In this document: positions 37,701 to 49,867 of the stretch, one piece after another
Position numbering within the stretch: the stretch's first letter is position 1
How the letters are laid out: each line of letters opens with the position of its first letter
Origin: Hirudo medicinalis
Lineage: Eukaryota > Annelida > Clitellata > Hirudinida > Hirudinidae
NCBI GenBank assembly: GCA_011800805.1
Contig: MPNW01000068.1
Span: 65,487-129,486 of the forward strand
DNA length: 64,000 bases
Reading direction: 5' to 3'
Notes under the pieces: generated by a model
Database searches by the model: none
Told to the model about the DNA's origin: nothing
What the model saw: only the letters and a program-made list of their open reading frames with translations
Made by a program: the position numbers and the translations under genes

Positions 37701-40700
37701 TTGAGGTAAGGAATGAGTTGATTCAAGACTAGCTCCGTTTGGTTAACGACCCCCGACAGATAGAGTTGTCCGTTGACCGACGATTCATTTGCAATGTTCT
37801 CAACTTCGGTCGAGGGGAATGCATTGTAAGCATTGTGGGCATAAAGCTCGTACATGTAACCGACAAATTCTCCGTTATAATTCTGGCAGTCCACGGCTTC
37901 CCATGCAACGACTGCGGACTTCGAGTTTATCGTGATCAGCTTCAATGAAAGGTTGGCAACAGGCTCTAAAGAGCAAAATCAAAACTTTATCGAGTGAAAA
38001 TAAAATTCATGTTTGAATGTTGTTGTGAATATTTAAAGACAAAACAGACAACAAACCCATAGCCTGAGTGTTTCCGGTGACTTCCTCTTCCTTTCCCTTA
38101 CCAGATGGCGTCCTTGGATAAATTCTAAACTTGTAAAAAGAGTAAACACTGAGACCAGATATCTCCATCTGATTCTGGGCTCCGTCAATGTCGATGAACG
38201 GAGTCCACTGTTCTTGACGACTGGATGAAAACCTCTTCTTGCACTTTCCTGACACAACAAGTCTGTAGGTGAGCAGGTAACTGTCGATGACTCCGTTGCT
38301 GAGTTTCGGAGGAGTCCATGTGAGTAGGATTGTTGAACTATTAATGGCTTCAGCCTCCAAATTCTCAACAGCTCCTGATCCTTTTAAAATGGAAAATAAT
38401 AACAATAAAATCATTACATTTTCTGATTCTTAATCTTACATAGCAAGATATTCTAAGCCATTGTAAACCACAATGAAAATTAATGTAAAAACTAATTAAG
38501 TTTGAACAGCCAAGAATAAAAGTTATCACATTACTTCTAAAAAAAAACTTTATATCATACAAAACAAAACTCTTCAATTGAAGTCTCTCATAAAAAATCA
38601 AAAGAATTTTTAAACAGAACAATAAACACGAGGCAATACAATAAACAGTCGATACGAGAGCATCGGAAGCAGATAAATGATCGCGACAATCGTTTCCTTC
38701 TCGGAAATGCAAGTCAGAGCAGAAGGCCAATTACAGCTCTTAGAAAAATGGCACTCACGAGACGACATACTCTTAAGCATCGAATAATCACTTTTTCCTT
38801 GGCATAATTCCATAATTCCACATAACAACTGGTGCTTAACTTAATATGATAATAGCTATTTTTATAATAGATTCAATTTTCTTAGCAGTCCTAAGTTAAT
38901 CTCAATACTTAAAAGTTTTAAGTTAAAACCAGTTTCTAATAAAATACAATATCAACTTTCCAATGCAGAGGTTCAAATAAAAACTAGGTTTGGTGCACAA
39001 TTCTTAAGGAAACAAAAACTGAGACTCAAGGCTAACACTTATAATGGGGATCTTATAATCCAAGAATGCATGCACTCAAAGTAAAAAAAGAAGCAGTGGC
39101 ACTGCTAGTGATGTTGAATTGGCCTTGGATCGAGGAATGTTTTGAATTCTTCGAACTGCAGAAACGTCTAACCACACGTCGAACCAAGCGCATTTTTACT
39201 TCAGTATTTTCTAAACATTAAAAGCAATTTTTAATGCAATTTTTTTTAAAATAAATCAAGCGACATCAATGAATCTGGCATCTCGGTGGCTTTCAATTGC
39301 GTACGACCGGTGGTGGCGATGATGTTGGAGGTGATGATGATGATGGCAGTGATTTGAATGGTGACGACGTTGGCAGTCATATTAATAAATTGCTAGGTTT
39401 TGGTCGGTCAAAATACTCACTTCCGGTGTAAGTTTGAAAGGTTGGGTTGCTCTCCAGTCCAGCATTGTTGACCATAGTTATGGCAACCGTGAGGTTCTGA
39501 TAAATGTCAATGTTCCTAATGTGGGCGGAATTAGTTCGAACAAAGTCGTGCAAAGATAACGAGGAGTGATTCGAGGAGTTGGTCAAGTAGACGTTATATC
39601 CGCTGATGGAAATGCATCTCAGATGTTCTCTTTTGGGAGGCTGAGGGAAATGTAAGGTTGAATGAAGAAAGACTGGATTGAAGCTGGCAACAAATTATCT
39701 TGCGATTCCAATCTACCTCCCATGACGCACTTAGTGTCTCCTCTCTCTCGGTCTTCAAATAAAGCCTCATTTTCAATATGCCAGATGTTGGTCCTGGAGA
39801 TGTCAAAAATAAGGGTTAATAAGTGAAGGGTAAAAATTACATTAAATGAAAAACACATTATAAATGCTCGCACACTCGACAATAAGAGCTTCTGAAAGTA
39901 CTAACTTCCACAAGTGGAGGCGTTCAAGATCGGCGACGGCAGTCCCGACAGACCGGTCACGAGCACAGGGGTGACCTGGAACTCATACCAACTTTCTTGT
40001 GACAAATCAGTCACTGTAATTAATCTGGAAAAAAATCATTTAAAAAATAATAAACCGTTACGCTCGGGCGACCGTGTCAAACTAAACCCAAACTTTGCAT
40101 TGACTTCATTAGCAACAACAATCCAGTCTTCCTTGCCAGCCAGTCTGAAGAAAACCTGGTAACGACCCACAGGACCGGTGCCTTTGTCTCGAGCTTGTGT
40201 CCACTCTCTCCAGTTTATGGTTATTGAAGTTGCATTCCTGTTTCTCACTGAAGGAGCTCTCGACAGGTAAGGAAGTTCTAAAAAGAGACGCAATTAATTT
40301 AACACCTCGCTCGAAGATTTGCACTGCAAATTTATCGCCTCACCCGTCAGACATCCCTCGTCGCCGAATCCCTCCCTGCATCCGGAACTGCAGGCACCTG
40401 TAGCTTTGTTGCATGCCTCCTCCTGACTCTGACAGTTGCAGGAGAAATCACAGTTGAAACCAAACAATTTATCTTCACATTCTGTCCAGGATCAAAACAA
40501 ATTATAATTTATTTAAAAAGAAACAAAATTAAAAATTTTCACTCACCCTGTCTGCACGAGCTTCCCTGCCACCCCGGAGCGCATCCGTTGTCGCAAGTGC
40601 CGTGGTGCTTGTCACAGACTTCGTTCGGAGAGTGACATTTACAATCGTATTCGCAGTGCTGACCGAAGTGGCCGTCCGCACACTCTAAAAAACAAGATTG

Positions 40701-41600
40701 CAAATAATGACTCCCACTTCATTGCTTAGAGGCTTCTCGAAGCGAAACCTGAGCAATCGGTTCCGGACCATCTCGGATGACACCCCGAGGCCTTGCATTC
40801 TCCGGTCTCGGGGTCGCAAGCTTCATCGGGATCTTCGCAATGGCACTCCTGAACGCAACTGGGACCGTACCTTCCTCTCGGACAGACTTGCGTACGACAA
40901 TTAAACTCAATTAACAACGTCGGTGAAATAAAAAATAAATACAATTATTACGTGTTGTAATTTCACAATTAAAAATAATACTAGATGTCTATCGAATTCT
41001 ATCAATTCGTGCTCACCGCAAGAGGCGAGCGTGCATGAGTCCCAGTGATAGCGACTGGTGTAGCAGAAAGCACCTCTCGACCCCTTCGGATTTCTGCAAT
41101 AGTTTGAGATCGAATGCAGAGACGTTGCCAGTTTGTCGGGAAATTCGCCGAGTTCGTAGGACTTCTGAATGGACCAGTACTGACAGGTAAGATTTGAATC
41201 GGTGTGTTGACGAGAGCCAGTGTAGTGTTTGGCCAAATGGTCGTTGTAAGTGCAATTGTTGTCTGTTGGTTGAAATTAGAGTAAAGAACTTTAACCAGTT
41301 GTTTGCATTCTCAAATCCCTCATAAAAAAAAAACTACAATGACCTCGTCAATGATCTCCAGTAAAATTTCATTCCAAAACAATGTCAATTTTTAAAAAAA
41401 ATCACTTAAAGCAAGTTGAATGATGAAAAATCCACACATAATAAAAACTATTTCTCACCCAGTAAGCAGCCCACACCCCAATAGCCAAGGTTGCAGGAAG
41501 CATCACATGCCCCGGTGTGACGGTTACAACCACCCAGCCTTGGACAATTACATTCGAGGTGACATCTCCATCCATAATAGCCAGTTCTACAGTCTGATGT
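28760..41600 (-). CDS. Receptor-type tyrosine phosphatase with EGF-like, kringle and FN3 domains
   Basis: A single-pass membrane protein expected to dephosphorylate tyrosines in response to extracellular contact. From the N-terminal end: an EGF-like module (41458-41595, GYYGWRCHLECNCPRLGGC), a kringle (41017-41262), three more EGF-like modules (40330-40880, e.g. CEDPDEACDPETGEC), then several FN3 repeats (about 34170-40320, e.g. ILLTWTPPKLSNGVIDSY). A membrane-proximal segment typical of R2-type receptors (FIVGDNKTYGGYYNARL) has an ERKKRG furin-like site. A membrane helix follows at about 33264-33330 (GAVIGSLAAIALLAVLIILL). Inside are D1 (31000-32830; FHFTTWPDHG, catalytic HCSAGVGRTG, KNRYQN) and D2 (28760-30230; VVLVHC, SGIFCAGSF, stop at 28760-28762). 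The 5' exons with the signal peptide, right of 41600, were not found, and part of D2 is hidden by Ns at 29239-29334. FN3 count and several exon borders are approximate. Confidence 0.9.
29239..29334. other. Assembly gap of 96 Ns
   Basis: The run of N falls inside the second phosphatase domain. It hides the acceptor and first residues of the exon that continues SGIFCAGSF, just after the D2 HC loop. Confidence 0.99.
30303..30375 (+). mobile_element. Orphan LINE 3' tail
   Basis: The segment ATGCATAAGGTGCCTTATAAA followed by triplet repeats matches the 3' end of the element at 54430-54480 (CTAAGCATAAGGCGCCATAT). It lies in an intron of the receptor phosphatase, antisense to it, as a heavily 5'-truncated insertion. 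Confidence 0.55.
41017..41262 (-). other. Kringle domain exon within the receptor phosphatase
   Basis: A single 246-base exon codes for about 82 residues with the six cysteines and landmarks of a kringle: NNCTYND, YTGSRQHTDSNLTCQYWS, NYCRNPKGSRGAFCYT, HWDSCTLASC. It is bracketed by EGF-like exons in the same gene. Confidence 0.85.
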
Positions 41601-43139
41601 ACATGGATTAAATTAAATTAAGGCATTTCAAATTGCTTCATATTTCAATGACTTGATTTTACCTAATTTCTGTCAAATAAAAAACAAAAAATCTTAAAAA
41701 GTTAAGGAAATCATATGCTTGCAGATGATGAACAATGTTTAATGCAAGTTTGAATGAGAAATATTGAATCTATTCACAAGCTGACAGAAATCACACAGAA
41801 AAGATCATTAAAATAAAAAACACCTATCAATCCTGAAGCTATAATAAAGTATGAATTTCAATCACGGCTGAACAAATTCCAAACGTTTTTTTGCTTGTCC
41901 CTGAGTTTTTTTTGCGAATTTGTTTTAAGGGTTGCATTCCTTCATTTGAAGGCTGTAATTTGCTGTGTTTGCAACCCACATTCTTAACGGGGTGGTCAAG
42001 GTTTTTGCTTTGGTGCAGATTTACTAGGAGTTCAAATCCTAGCCATTTGCAAGTGTTTCTATAACTAACTACAACCAAGTAAAGTGTTATGTTTGCAACC
42101 CAGCTTACACTGCTACAAGCGGATTCGGTTAGTCACAAATTTTAATTAAATGTCAACATCATTTAGCAAATAAATTTAGCAATTAACCAATTAAGCATGC
42201 ACATTAACTAATATCACTGAGTTTCTGATAAAACAAACCATTAATGCCATTAATTTCACACTTCAAAAATTGAAAATATGGTGTATAATGTCAAAAGCAC
42301 TTCACTTGAAAATTCATAGCACTGTGATGAAGTTTCATTCCAGCAACAACCATTTAGCAGACAATCCTTTTCGTTGTTCGGCCATCCAGATGCTGAAGAA
42401 GCTCCACAATCAGCTCTTCCCTCTGGCATTATTACAGAACATTCTTCCTGAGTTGCTTTAAAAATGATTTAAAATGATGAATTAACATGACAATTCAATT
42501 GAATACACAAATAAAAAATATTTTTAATTAAATAAGCATAAGATCTAGAAATTAATTTAAGTGAGCAACTATATAATCTTGGAGCATTTACTTTATTCTT
42601 TTCAAAAGACTTTTAAGGGTTATTCTCATCGCAGATAATCTAGTACCTATTTAAGTTGTCTAAATTCATTAGAGCATCTACATTCATTATCATCTACAAA
42701 ATAACCTGGCTAATTTACATCACATTTGCATTATTAAAATGACAATCATTCCTATTGAATAAAAAGTTGAAATTAAAACACACCGATTTCAAGAGAACTA
42801 CCCAGGCACAGTGCAATAATCAAAAAACAAAGTATTTGGCAAATCTTCCGACTAAACTTATGCGCGACACACATCCTCAACAAAAACAATTGCGCAAAGC
42901 TTTGATCGCATTTATCCAACTTCTGCAGTCAAACGGCTCCGAGAAGTTATGATAATTTTGCAACTCTCATGATATATTTACAATATTTCAATAATAATTT
43001 CCCAAATCAAATATGTGCAACACCTGTCACAGACAATAAAGTAATGTGGCATTGTTTCATTCATTGTGCTGATTTATATCATACGAGTTTTATGTATGAT
43101 GTAGAATTTTAATAATTGTTAAATTATAAATAAACTTTT
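41601..43139. other. Upstream region of the receptor phosphatase
   Basis: AT-rich. No exon could be supported. It should contain the missing first exon(s) and promoter of the phosphatase gene. Confidence 0.4.
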
Positions 43140-43690
43140 GTCAGGCAGGTGTTTAAACAAAATCTTTACCCGCTTCTTGAATATTGTTCGGCGGTATTCA
43201 ATTCACCAAAGCTATTCCATCGCTCAGTCGCCAACGGTACTTGACCAGACACCTTGATCTAGATCTTCAGACGCTAGAACACCGTCAGCTGATTTCAGAC
43301 TGTTTGTACTACGAGGCTCTTCAAGGCCACGTTTGCACTGACCGAAGAACCAATATCAGTTTATCTACATATCCAATTTACCCGAGACTATTGTCCCACG
43401 CTACGGCAACACTTGTGCAACAATTGATATGCCATCAAATACTTCTGTAGGAAGTTCTTCAAACCAACAGTATAAATTTGAAATCTCACAGACTCCTCAT
43501 GAGTCCTGCTGGTCCAGGCTACTCCGGCGCGTTGACTCGGTGCAGCAGTACAACCGAGAACGGCATTGAAATTGAGCAGCTCCGTCCAAATAATCTCGTA
43601 ACTCAACGGACGTTAATATACTCCCCTCTTCAAGACAGATGCCACACAAAGGTTCTGATCTCCATTGTCACGGACACCGAGAAATAAATT
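43140..43690 (+). mobile_element. Decayed LINE reverse-transcriptase C-terminus
   Basis: A broken frame opens with PLLEYCSAVFNSPKLFHRSV, the 'ILEY...VW(F)NP' motif near the end of non-LTR reverse-transcriptase ORFs. Stop-riddled sequence with the usual distal helical pattern follows (PDTL...RR...). It is more GC-rich than its surroundings. It differs from both other LINE families in this window. Confidence 0.6.
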
Positions 43691-43771
43691 ATCCGCAATT
43701 AATTGTCAAGAAAGCGATTTCTCCTTTATATAACTTTGGATTCATTATACGTTGACAATCACAGAACAAAC

Positions 43772-43777
43772 TTTATT
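43772..43777 (-). terminator. AATAAA poly(A) signal for CFAP52
   Basis: About 70 bases downstream of the CFAP52 stop codon on the minus strand. Confidence 0.6.
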
Positions 43778-43846
43778 GTTTTATCCTATTAGAAACATAA
43801 TATGTTCTTAAATAATTTAACACATTAGCTATTATAGCTATTTGAA

Positions 43847-46800
43847 CTAGTCAATTTGGTGGAATGGAAAAGTCCATTTCAAGACTGCGCCATCAGAACT
43901 TGTACTGAAAATGTGTTTTTGGTTGGGACTGATTTTGATTCCAGTAATTGGAGCACTGTGACCTAGGCCAATGTGTGTCACCTCTCCATCTTCATACAAC
44001 CAAATCTTTGAAAAATTATGAAGTCAATAATTTTCATTATAGAAGTGAAACAATAATAAAATTATTCTACCTTAAGAAGTTTGTCATCACCACCACTAAC
44101 AAAATATCTCCCATTTTTGGAGACATCCAATGAATTGACAGAACCAGAGAGAGACCCTTCCAAGAACCTTATCATGGATGCATCATAAGTTTCCCAATAT
44201 CCTATTTTTCGGTCAGTTCCAGTTGTCAATACTTGATGTTCTTGAGGATGGTACACTACATGCTTGAAGAGTGTGTTTAATCTGATCATTTGTCTGCGAC
44301 ATTTGAGGCTGAAACAGTCCTCAGAAAAGTGATTATCATTGAAGTGCATTAAGTTTAACTTTGCAATTAAACTTTTTAAACAAACAGTAAATGTAAATAT
44401 TCAAAAATAACAATAATGTACTTCAAGTCCCAAAATATGCAGGAGCCATCCATGCTTGAAGTTATACACTCAGAATTGTTAGCCTTAATTTTGATGCAAG
44501 TAACTTCTGCTTTATGTTCTTTGAGCAAGAAGTGCTTATAAGCATGAATTGGTTTTTTGTTTTTGGAATTGACAATAGGCACCTTGGAAATTGAAATGTG
44601 AATCATTATAAGGAAAAATCAATTAATTGATAATTGAATTACTGATCAAAAATTCAAACTACAACAACCTAGCAATTAAGTGTGACGCATTTAAAAACTA
44701 ACATCCCAGATGACGACATGACCGAAGTTGCTGCCACTAATGATATGCGACCCCGTTGAAAATGAAGCAAGGGCAGTAACACTCCCCCCATAGGTGTTGC
44801 TCATAGTGTACATGAGATTCCCAGATTCAGGATAGTAGGCTCTTATGCACCCATCATCCCATCCTATAAAATAAACCATGACAAGCAATAGTCAATTAAT
44901 TAGGACACATAAATAGTCACAATTAAGAGGTGAATATATCAAATTATGAAACACTCATTAATTGAAATAACATTGCCATTGCCATTTTATGACATTTTAA
45001 AAAGTGTTACAAACCGCTGAGTAGAGTTTTTCCATCCTTCACGACATCAACAGCATTGCAGACTTTATTGGCAACATGAATCCTTAGCAACTCCTGCCCA
45101 GTTTTAGTGCTCCAAAGTTTTATATCTTCTGAGGAACAGGTGACCAAAAGTTCTGAACAGGCACTTCAAATATCAAACATGAATTAAGAACATTTTTATC
45201 TTTAGCTAGAAAATGTAATATTTATCAATGATTTACTTTGGAAAGCACAAGCCATTTATGGCACTTGAGTGACATGTTTTTAGCAGGACAGATTTCAGTG
45301 AAGAGATCTCAAATTGATGAATTTCACTGTTTACCGTACCAACGAAAAACTAAAAAAGATATTTTTAATGAGTTGCTTTGCATAATTTCCTTAAAAATAT
45401 TCATTGTATCAAATCAAATCAAAATTATATCATCAAATTTATTTTTGGAAAATTTCATCATTTTATGACAAAAAAATCATTTTACTGAATTATTAAAAGT
45501 ACTGAATTAGTAAAAGCACTGAATTATTTCTGTAAAATGTTCATAAAAAATCCCCAAGATACTACAAGTCCTACTTGGTTGTTAAATGTGGCTATGGATG
45601 TCACTTTGCTGCCAATAAGTTTGGAGAGGCTAGGCAAAAATTAAAATTGAAATTAGTAACTGTAATGATTATTTTAGAAAGCATGTAATTCTATAGCAGA
45701 TATTATGCATTGATAACACATTGAAAATATGGCAATCGGAGCTTATTACTCTATAGCTAATACAAAACAATGAAATAACAATAGCAAATACTGCTTTTTA
45801 GAATAAAAACATAGTTTTTCATACCCAGTTCTCTTTAATTTTCCACTGACACCTTTTAGCAGAGCCACAGTTCCATCTCCTGAACCAACAACGACTTCAC
45901 CATTTTCAAGCAGAGAGAGTGCAGTGATCCCCATTTGGAATCTTTCCTTTTCAGGGCTGAGAATTTGAAAGTTGTTGTTCACCATGTTCACCACCAACAC
46001 ATCACCTGATGTTGTACCACAAAGGAAGAATTTGTCATCTCTTGAAACCTTTAGAGTAAAAAATCAATAAACTAATTTGATTGTCTTTTGTGTTGCATTT
46101 GACTATGCACGGTCTGTGATGAGAAATGATTAATTGTGATACAAGCAAGCAAATTAAACAAAGCTTTAAAAAAGTCATTTGAAAAGAACTGAAAATCAAG
46201 AAAAATCAGAAGGTTTGTTGAAAAGGCAACAAAATGTGCAACAATGTGATTCTAAAGGAAGCATGTGGTTTCTATGGTTACTAAATCTATTGTGTGCCCA
46301 ATAACCTGAACGCAATTAATAAATCTCCTATTTTGACCAACTGATACATTAACTGGCAGCAATTTCAATGACTTATCATCCAACTTCCAAGCTCTCAGAG
46401 TGTTGCTAAAGCAAAAATTTGAGCTGTTAGAATAACAAGACAACTTGTAACATACCTGAAGACAATTAAACATTCTTTTAGTCTGACCCATTCTAATATC
46501 TGTTGGGATAATTTTCCTTGCCTCAAGTTTTAAGTTCCAAATTCTTAAACTACCTCTGCAAAAACATGATATCAGAGCAGTTTAAAAAGGTTGGTTTAGT
46601 TTCCACTGTTGCTTAATATTTTTTGTTTGTCACAACTTATTTCCTATTCAAACTTTAATGGTCCTTTACTCATTCAAAAGGCAAGTGTGACTAGGTTATT
46701 ATGAATTGAACTGAGGAATTGAAATAATAAAATCCCATGTGGGAGTTGCACGAACTTTCCAGCCGATATAAAAAGGTTATCATCCATGTTGGAATAAGCA

Positions 46801-47590
46801 AGCACACATGAAAGACCTGCATTCAGCGACTGAACGGATGCTCCACAAACTGCTTCTCTTCTCTCGATGCTCCAGACAACAATGCTGTTGGTCATTTATC
46901 ACAAATCATAATTTCCATGATATCTCATCATGATATTATTTATTGATTATAATTAATAAATAAAACTATTATTGCAAAGAGATTCATGTAGTGTCCATTG
47001 CATGGTCATCCAACAGAGTTTAAATATTTATAATTAAATTTTAATCAAAAGATGTCACCTTCCATCATCAGGCCCTCCACATGAGACAAGATACTTATCA
47101 TTTGGTGAAAATACTAAAGCTTGTACTGCATTCCTGTGCAAACTCATTCTACTATAGAGATTTTTGTCTTCATAAGTCCATATGATGCTTTCAGCCTAAG
47201 TACAAGTCATATGCGTTAATAAAATAAACGACTTACAACTCCTTTTAATGAGACAAATAACTACACTGAAACCCATGTGAGTCACTTGGCCAGCTGCTAT
47301 GTATTTTCCTGACTTTGAGATAGAAACACAAGAAACATTGTGAATCCCTCCATTTAAAAACTCCTGAGCTCCACTTGTCAGATTCTCCACGGCTACTGTA
47401 CAGCCGACAGGGTAAACAAGGTGCTGACCGTCGGGGTGAACCAACAGCCCCCCAGTCACGGAACCTTTCAAGGCAATCATACATGTTTGTCGGATCACTC
47501 ATTTCAAGTGACAAAGTTAAAATACTTACCTTGGAAGCCTATCATATTTTCCAGGTTCAACAGAGGCTTACTGCTCTCTTCGTCGCACAT
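43847..47590 (-). CDS. CFAP52: CFAP52 (WDR16), ciliary WD40 protein
   Basis: A double beta-propeller protein that acts as an inner protein of axonemal doublet microtubules. Start ATG at 47588-47590 (MCDEESSKPLLNLEN...IGFQG); stop at 43847. Early exons: 47530-47590, 47265-47465 (LLVHPDGQHLVYPVGCTVAV), 47059-47195 (FSPNDKYLVSCGGPDDG), 46756-46884 (SIVVWSIERREAVCG). A duplicated exon pair follows (see separate entry), then 45825-46047 (FLCGTTSGDVLVVN). Later exons lie near 45573-45630, 45240-45350, 45015-45165, 44700-44870, 44410-44590 and 44070-44345 (TGTDRKIGYWETYDASMIRF and FLEGSLSGSVNSLDVSKNG). The last is 43847-44008 (GEVTHIGLGHSAPITGIKIS). Similarity runs along the whole vertebrate protein. 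It lies tail-to-head behind GOLT1, about 360 bases apart. Confidence 0.95.
46306..46555 (-). other. CFAP52: Tandemly duplicated CFAP52 exon pair, probably mutually exclusive
   Basis: Exon A (46456-46555) and exon B (46306-46405) are each exactly 100 bases and code for 33 homologous residues: GSLRIWNL...MGQTKRMFNCLQ and NTLRAWKL...VGQNRRFINCVQ (12 of 33 identical). Each can follow the AA-ending upstream exon in frame, and each ends in phase 0 before the same next exon. They are separated by only 50 bases. If both are included the frame shifts and exon B soon meets TGA. Confidence 0.85.
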
Positions 47591-47930
47591 TTTTGGTGAC
47601 AATTCGTTCGGAAATAAAATTTCGTCGATCAGAGCACTTGCCACTACGTTGTCATTGGCAACCGACTCGATTAATAGTTGAACACCACGAAAAAAAAAGA
47701 AGGAACGAAATGGTTTTATTGAAAGTAGGAAAAATGGTAGAAAAAAGATATAAATCAATTGCATGTCAATAAATAAAAATAAATAATATTAGCAAAGGCT
47801 TGTACAGTCGGTCAAAATCATTTAAGGTGCACACCACCCCCTCAAAGTCCATTTCCTAAAGCATTTAAAATTGCCAACAAGATGATCACACTGCGAAAAT
47901 TACATATGCATGCGCTTCAACAAAAAGTAA

Positions 47931-47936
47931 TTTATT
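47931..47936 (-). terminator. AATAAA poly(A) signal for GOLT1
   Basis: On the minus strand AATAAA begins about 14 bases after the GOLT1 stop codon, giving a very short 3' UTR. Confidence 0.65.
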
Positions 47937-47949
47937 GTTCTGAGATATT

Positions 47950-49867
47950 TCAGGCCATTCCCTCTGGTTTCCCCGTTAAGTTGACAAGCTGAAATGCAAC
48001 ATGTATTACAATTTTATTATACCATTAAAATCAACAAACAAAATGTTATTAAAATCTGCAAATTAACAGGAAAAATAAGTGTCAATATGCTTTCTGGAAA
48101 AAATTGTGTAGCACAATTATGTTCCCCAAGGGTCTACTTTTTTCATTATTTACATTAATGACTTGTGCCATGCTTCAGAGTTCTTCGATTTCATTTTATT
48201 TGCTAATTTGTTCTGCTCTGGCAATAATCTGCAAACTTTGACTACAAATATTAATATTAACTTGAGCATCCTGTTTGACTGGTTCTGCGCAAATAAACTT
48301 TCTCTAAATTTAAAAAAGACCAATTATATCTTATTTCATAGAACTAACCCCTTCTTTGATGTTTTGCTATATCTAAATGGTATTATTATTAATCTTGATC
48401 CAAAATGTAGATTCGAGGGTGTTTGGTTGGACAAACATATAAATTGGTCTGATCATATTAAATATGTCTTGTCCAAAATTACAAAAAACAATGGGATCTT
48501 ATCTAAGATTCGATTTTTTACTGACAAAAAGATTACACTTTTGTTATATTATATGCTTATTTATCTTTCTTTATCATATTGTAATATTGTGTGAGCATCC
48601 AATTACACTTCAAGGTTAAATTCTCATCACATATCACAGAAACAGTCTATTTGTGTCCACTTTAATATTCTTCCCTCGTCATCCTCCAAGCCATTCTTTT
48701 ACAAACACTCCATTTTAAATATTTACAGAATAAATGATTTTCTGACAGACATCTTCATATTCAAATATGCCAACAATCTATTGCTTCAACCATTTGAAAC
48801 ATTTTTTACATGTTCATCAGATATTCATTCTTATGGTTAGCGTTTTTCAGACAAATCCTGAAGCTCCTCGTACCATGCTCAACAAATTTTCATTGAAATG
48901 TTCTGGCCCTCACATATTTCTTTGATTTCATCATTATAATCCTCCGAGTCCATATCCATATTCAAACATTCTTACAAATCACATAATTTAAATAAGTGAA
49001 ATCATCTCATGTGGATTTATGTCATGCATCTAATTTTTGTTGTTGAACTGCTACTTTAAATTTTTGCACATCTGATTGATTCCTTTTTTGGCATTAGGCT
49101 TTAAGTTGTTTCATTGGACAGGCAGCCCATCAGCAGGAGTACATCCCTTAGGGCTGTCCTTTTGTACAAAAATTGTAGCGATGTGTAATGACCGAATATT
49201 AGATGAATTGTTCAATAAAACTGGAGAAAAAAAAAATCCCCCCTCACATAGCTAATCCCTGGAAAGTTAAGCAGCATGCTGATAACAGGCACTCTTCTCA
49301 AGAAATTCACAGCCACAGGTATAAAACCCCTGCAACATTTATATATATATTGAAAATATTTAAACAGTAAATATCAATGGAGTGTAAATCATTAAATATT
49401 TGGCAAATATTAAAATATTAGCAAATCAATTCTTACCCAAAAAGAAGTATAAATCCATATAATTCAATGATGATTCCCACAAAGGGCCACCCCAATAACA
49501 CAATAAAAAATCCTCCAAAAAATAAGGAGGTAGCTTTAAATTTGTAACTTTGAAAGAAAAATCTGAAAGTTCTTCCTAAGCCTATGACCAAGGTCAGTCC
49601 ACTTATGAATAGTACCTTTGAAGCCAAAGTATGATGTCAACATGCAGACCAAATCCATAACTTTAAAATTTAACCATCGCGATCACTTACATTTCCAATT
49701 GCTAATAAACCTCTGTCAAAAAACAACAAAATTCCGAGAAACAAAAATGATATTCCAAATCCTGCTAAACCTACGCCAATTTCTAAAAAAGAAAACCTCT
49801 TTAAAACCAATTATAAATTATGTGACAAATCCAATTACTAACTTTGTAAGTCGGTAATTTGCGACAT
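47950..49867 (-). CDS. GOLT1B: GOLT1/GOT1 vesicle-transport protein
   Basis: A small four-helix membrane protein of the Golgi/ER involved in vesicle fusion at the Golgi. Five exons join in phase: 49843-49867 (MSQITDLQ), 49691-49782 ([17 protein letters not shown]), 49437-49615 ([20 protein letters not shown] and a second helix pair), 49248-49329 ([20 protein letters not shown]) and 47950-47988 ([12 protein letters not shown], stop). The total is 138 residues, the same length as the human protein. The last intron carries a LINE inserted antisense just beyond the GTGAGG donor. Reading straight through that donor would instead end in LINE sequence. The assignment to the GOT1 family is firm; GOLT1A versus GOLT1B orthology is not resolved. 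Confidence 0.93.
48090..49237 (+). mobile_element. LINE (non-LTR retrotransposon), 5'-truncated, copy 2
   Basis: Starts within the reverse-transcriptase domain: PQGS-like [28 protein letters not shown], then an open stretch of 143 codons (48163-48594) with [20 protein letters not shown] and [15 protein letters not shown]. The usual YADD catalytic box is degraded. Downstream it matches copy 1 at 1.3 kb through the terminal ORF and tail, ending CAATAAAACTGGAG plus an A run at about 49227-49237. It is antisense inside the final GOLT1 intron. Confidence 0.85.
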
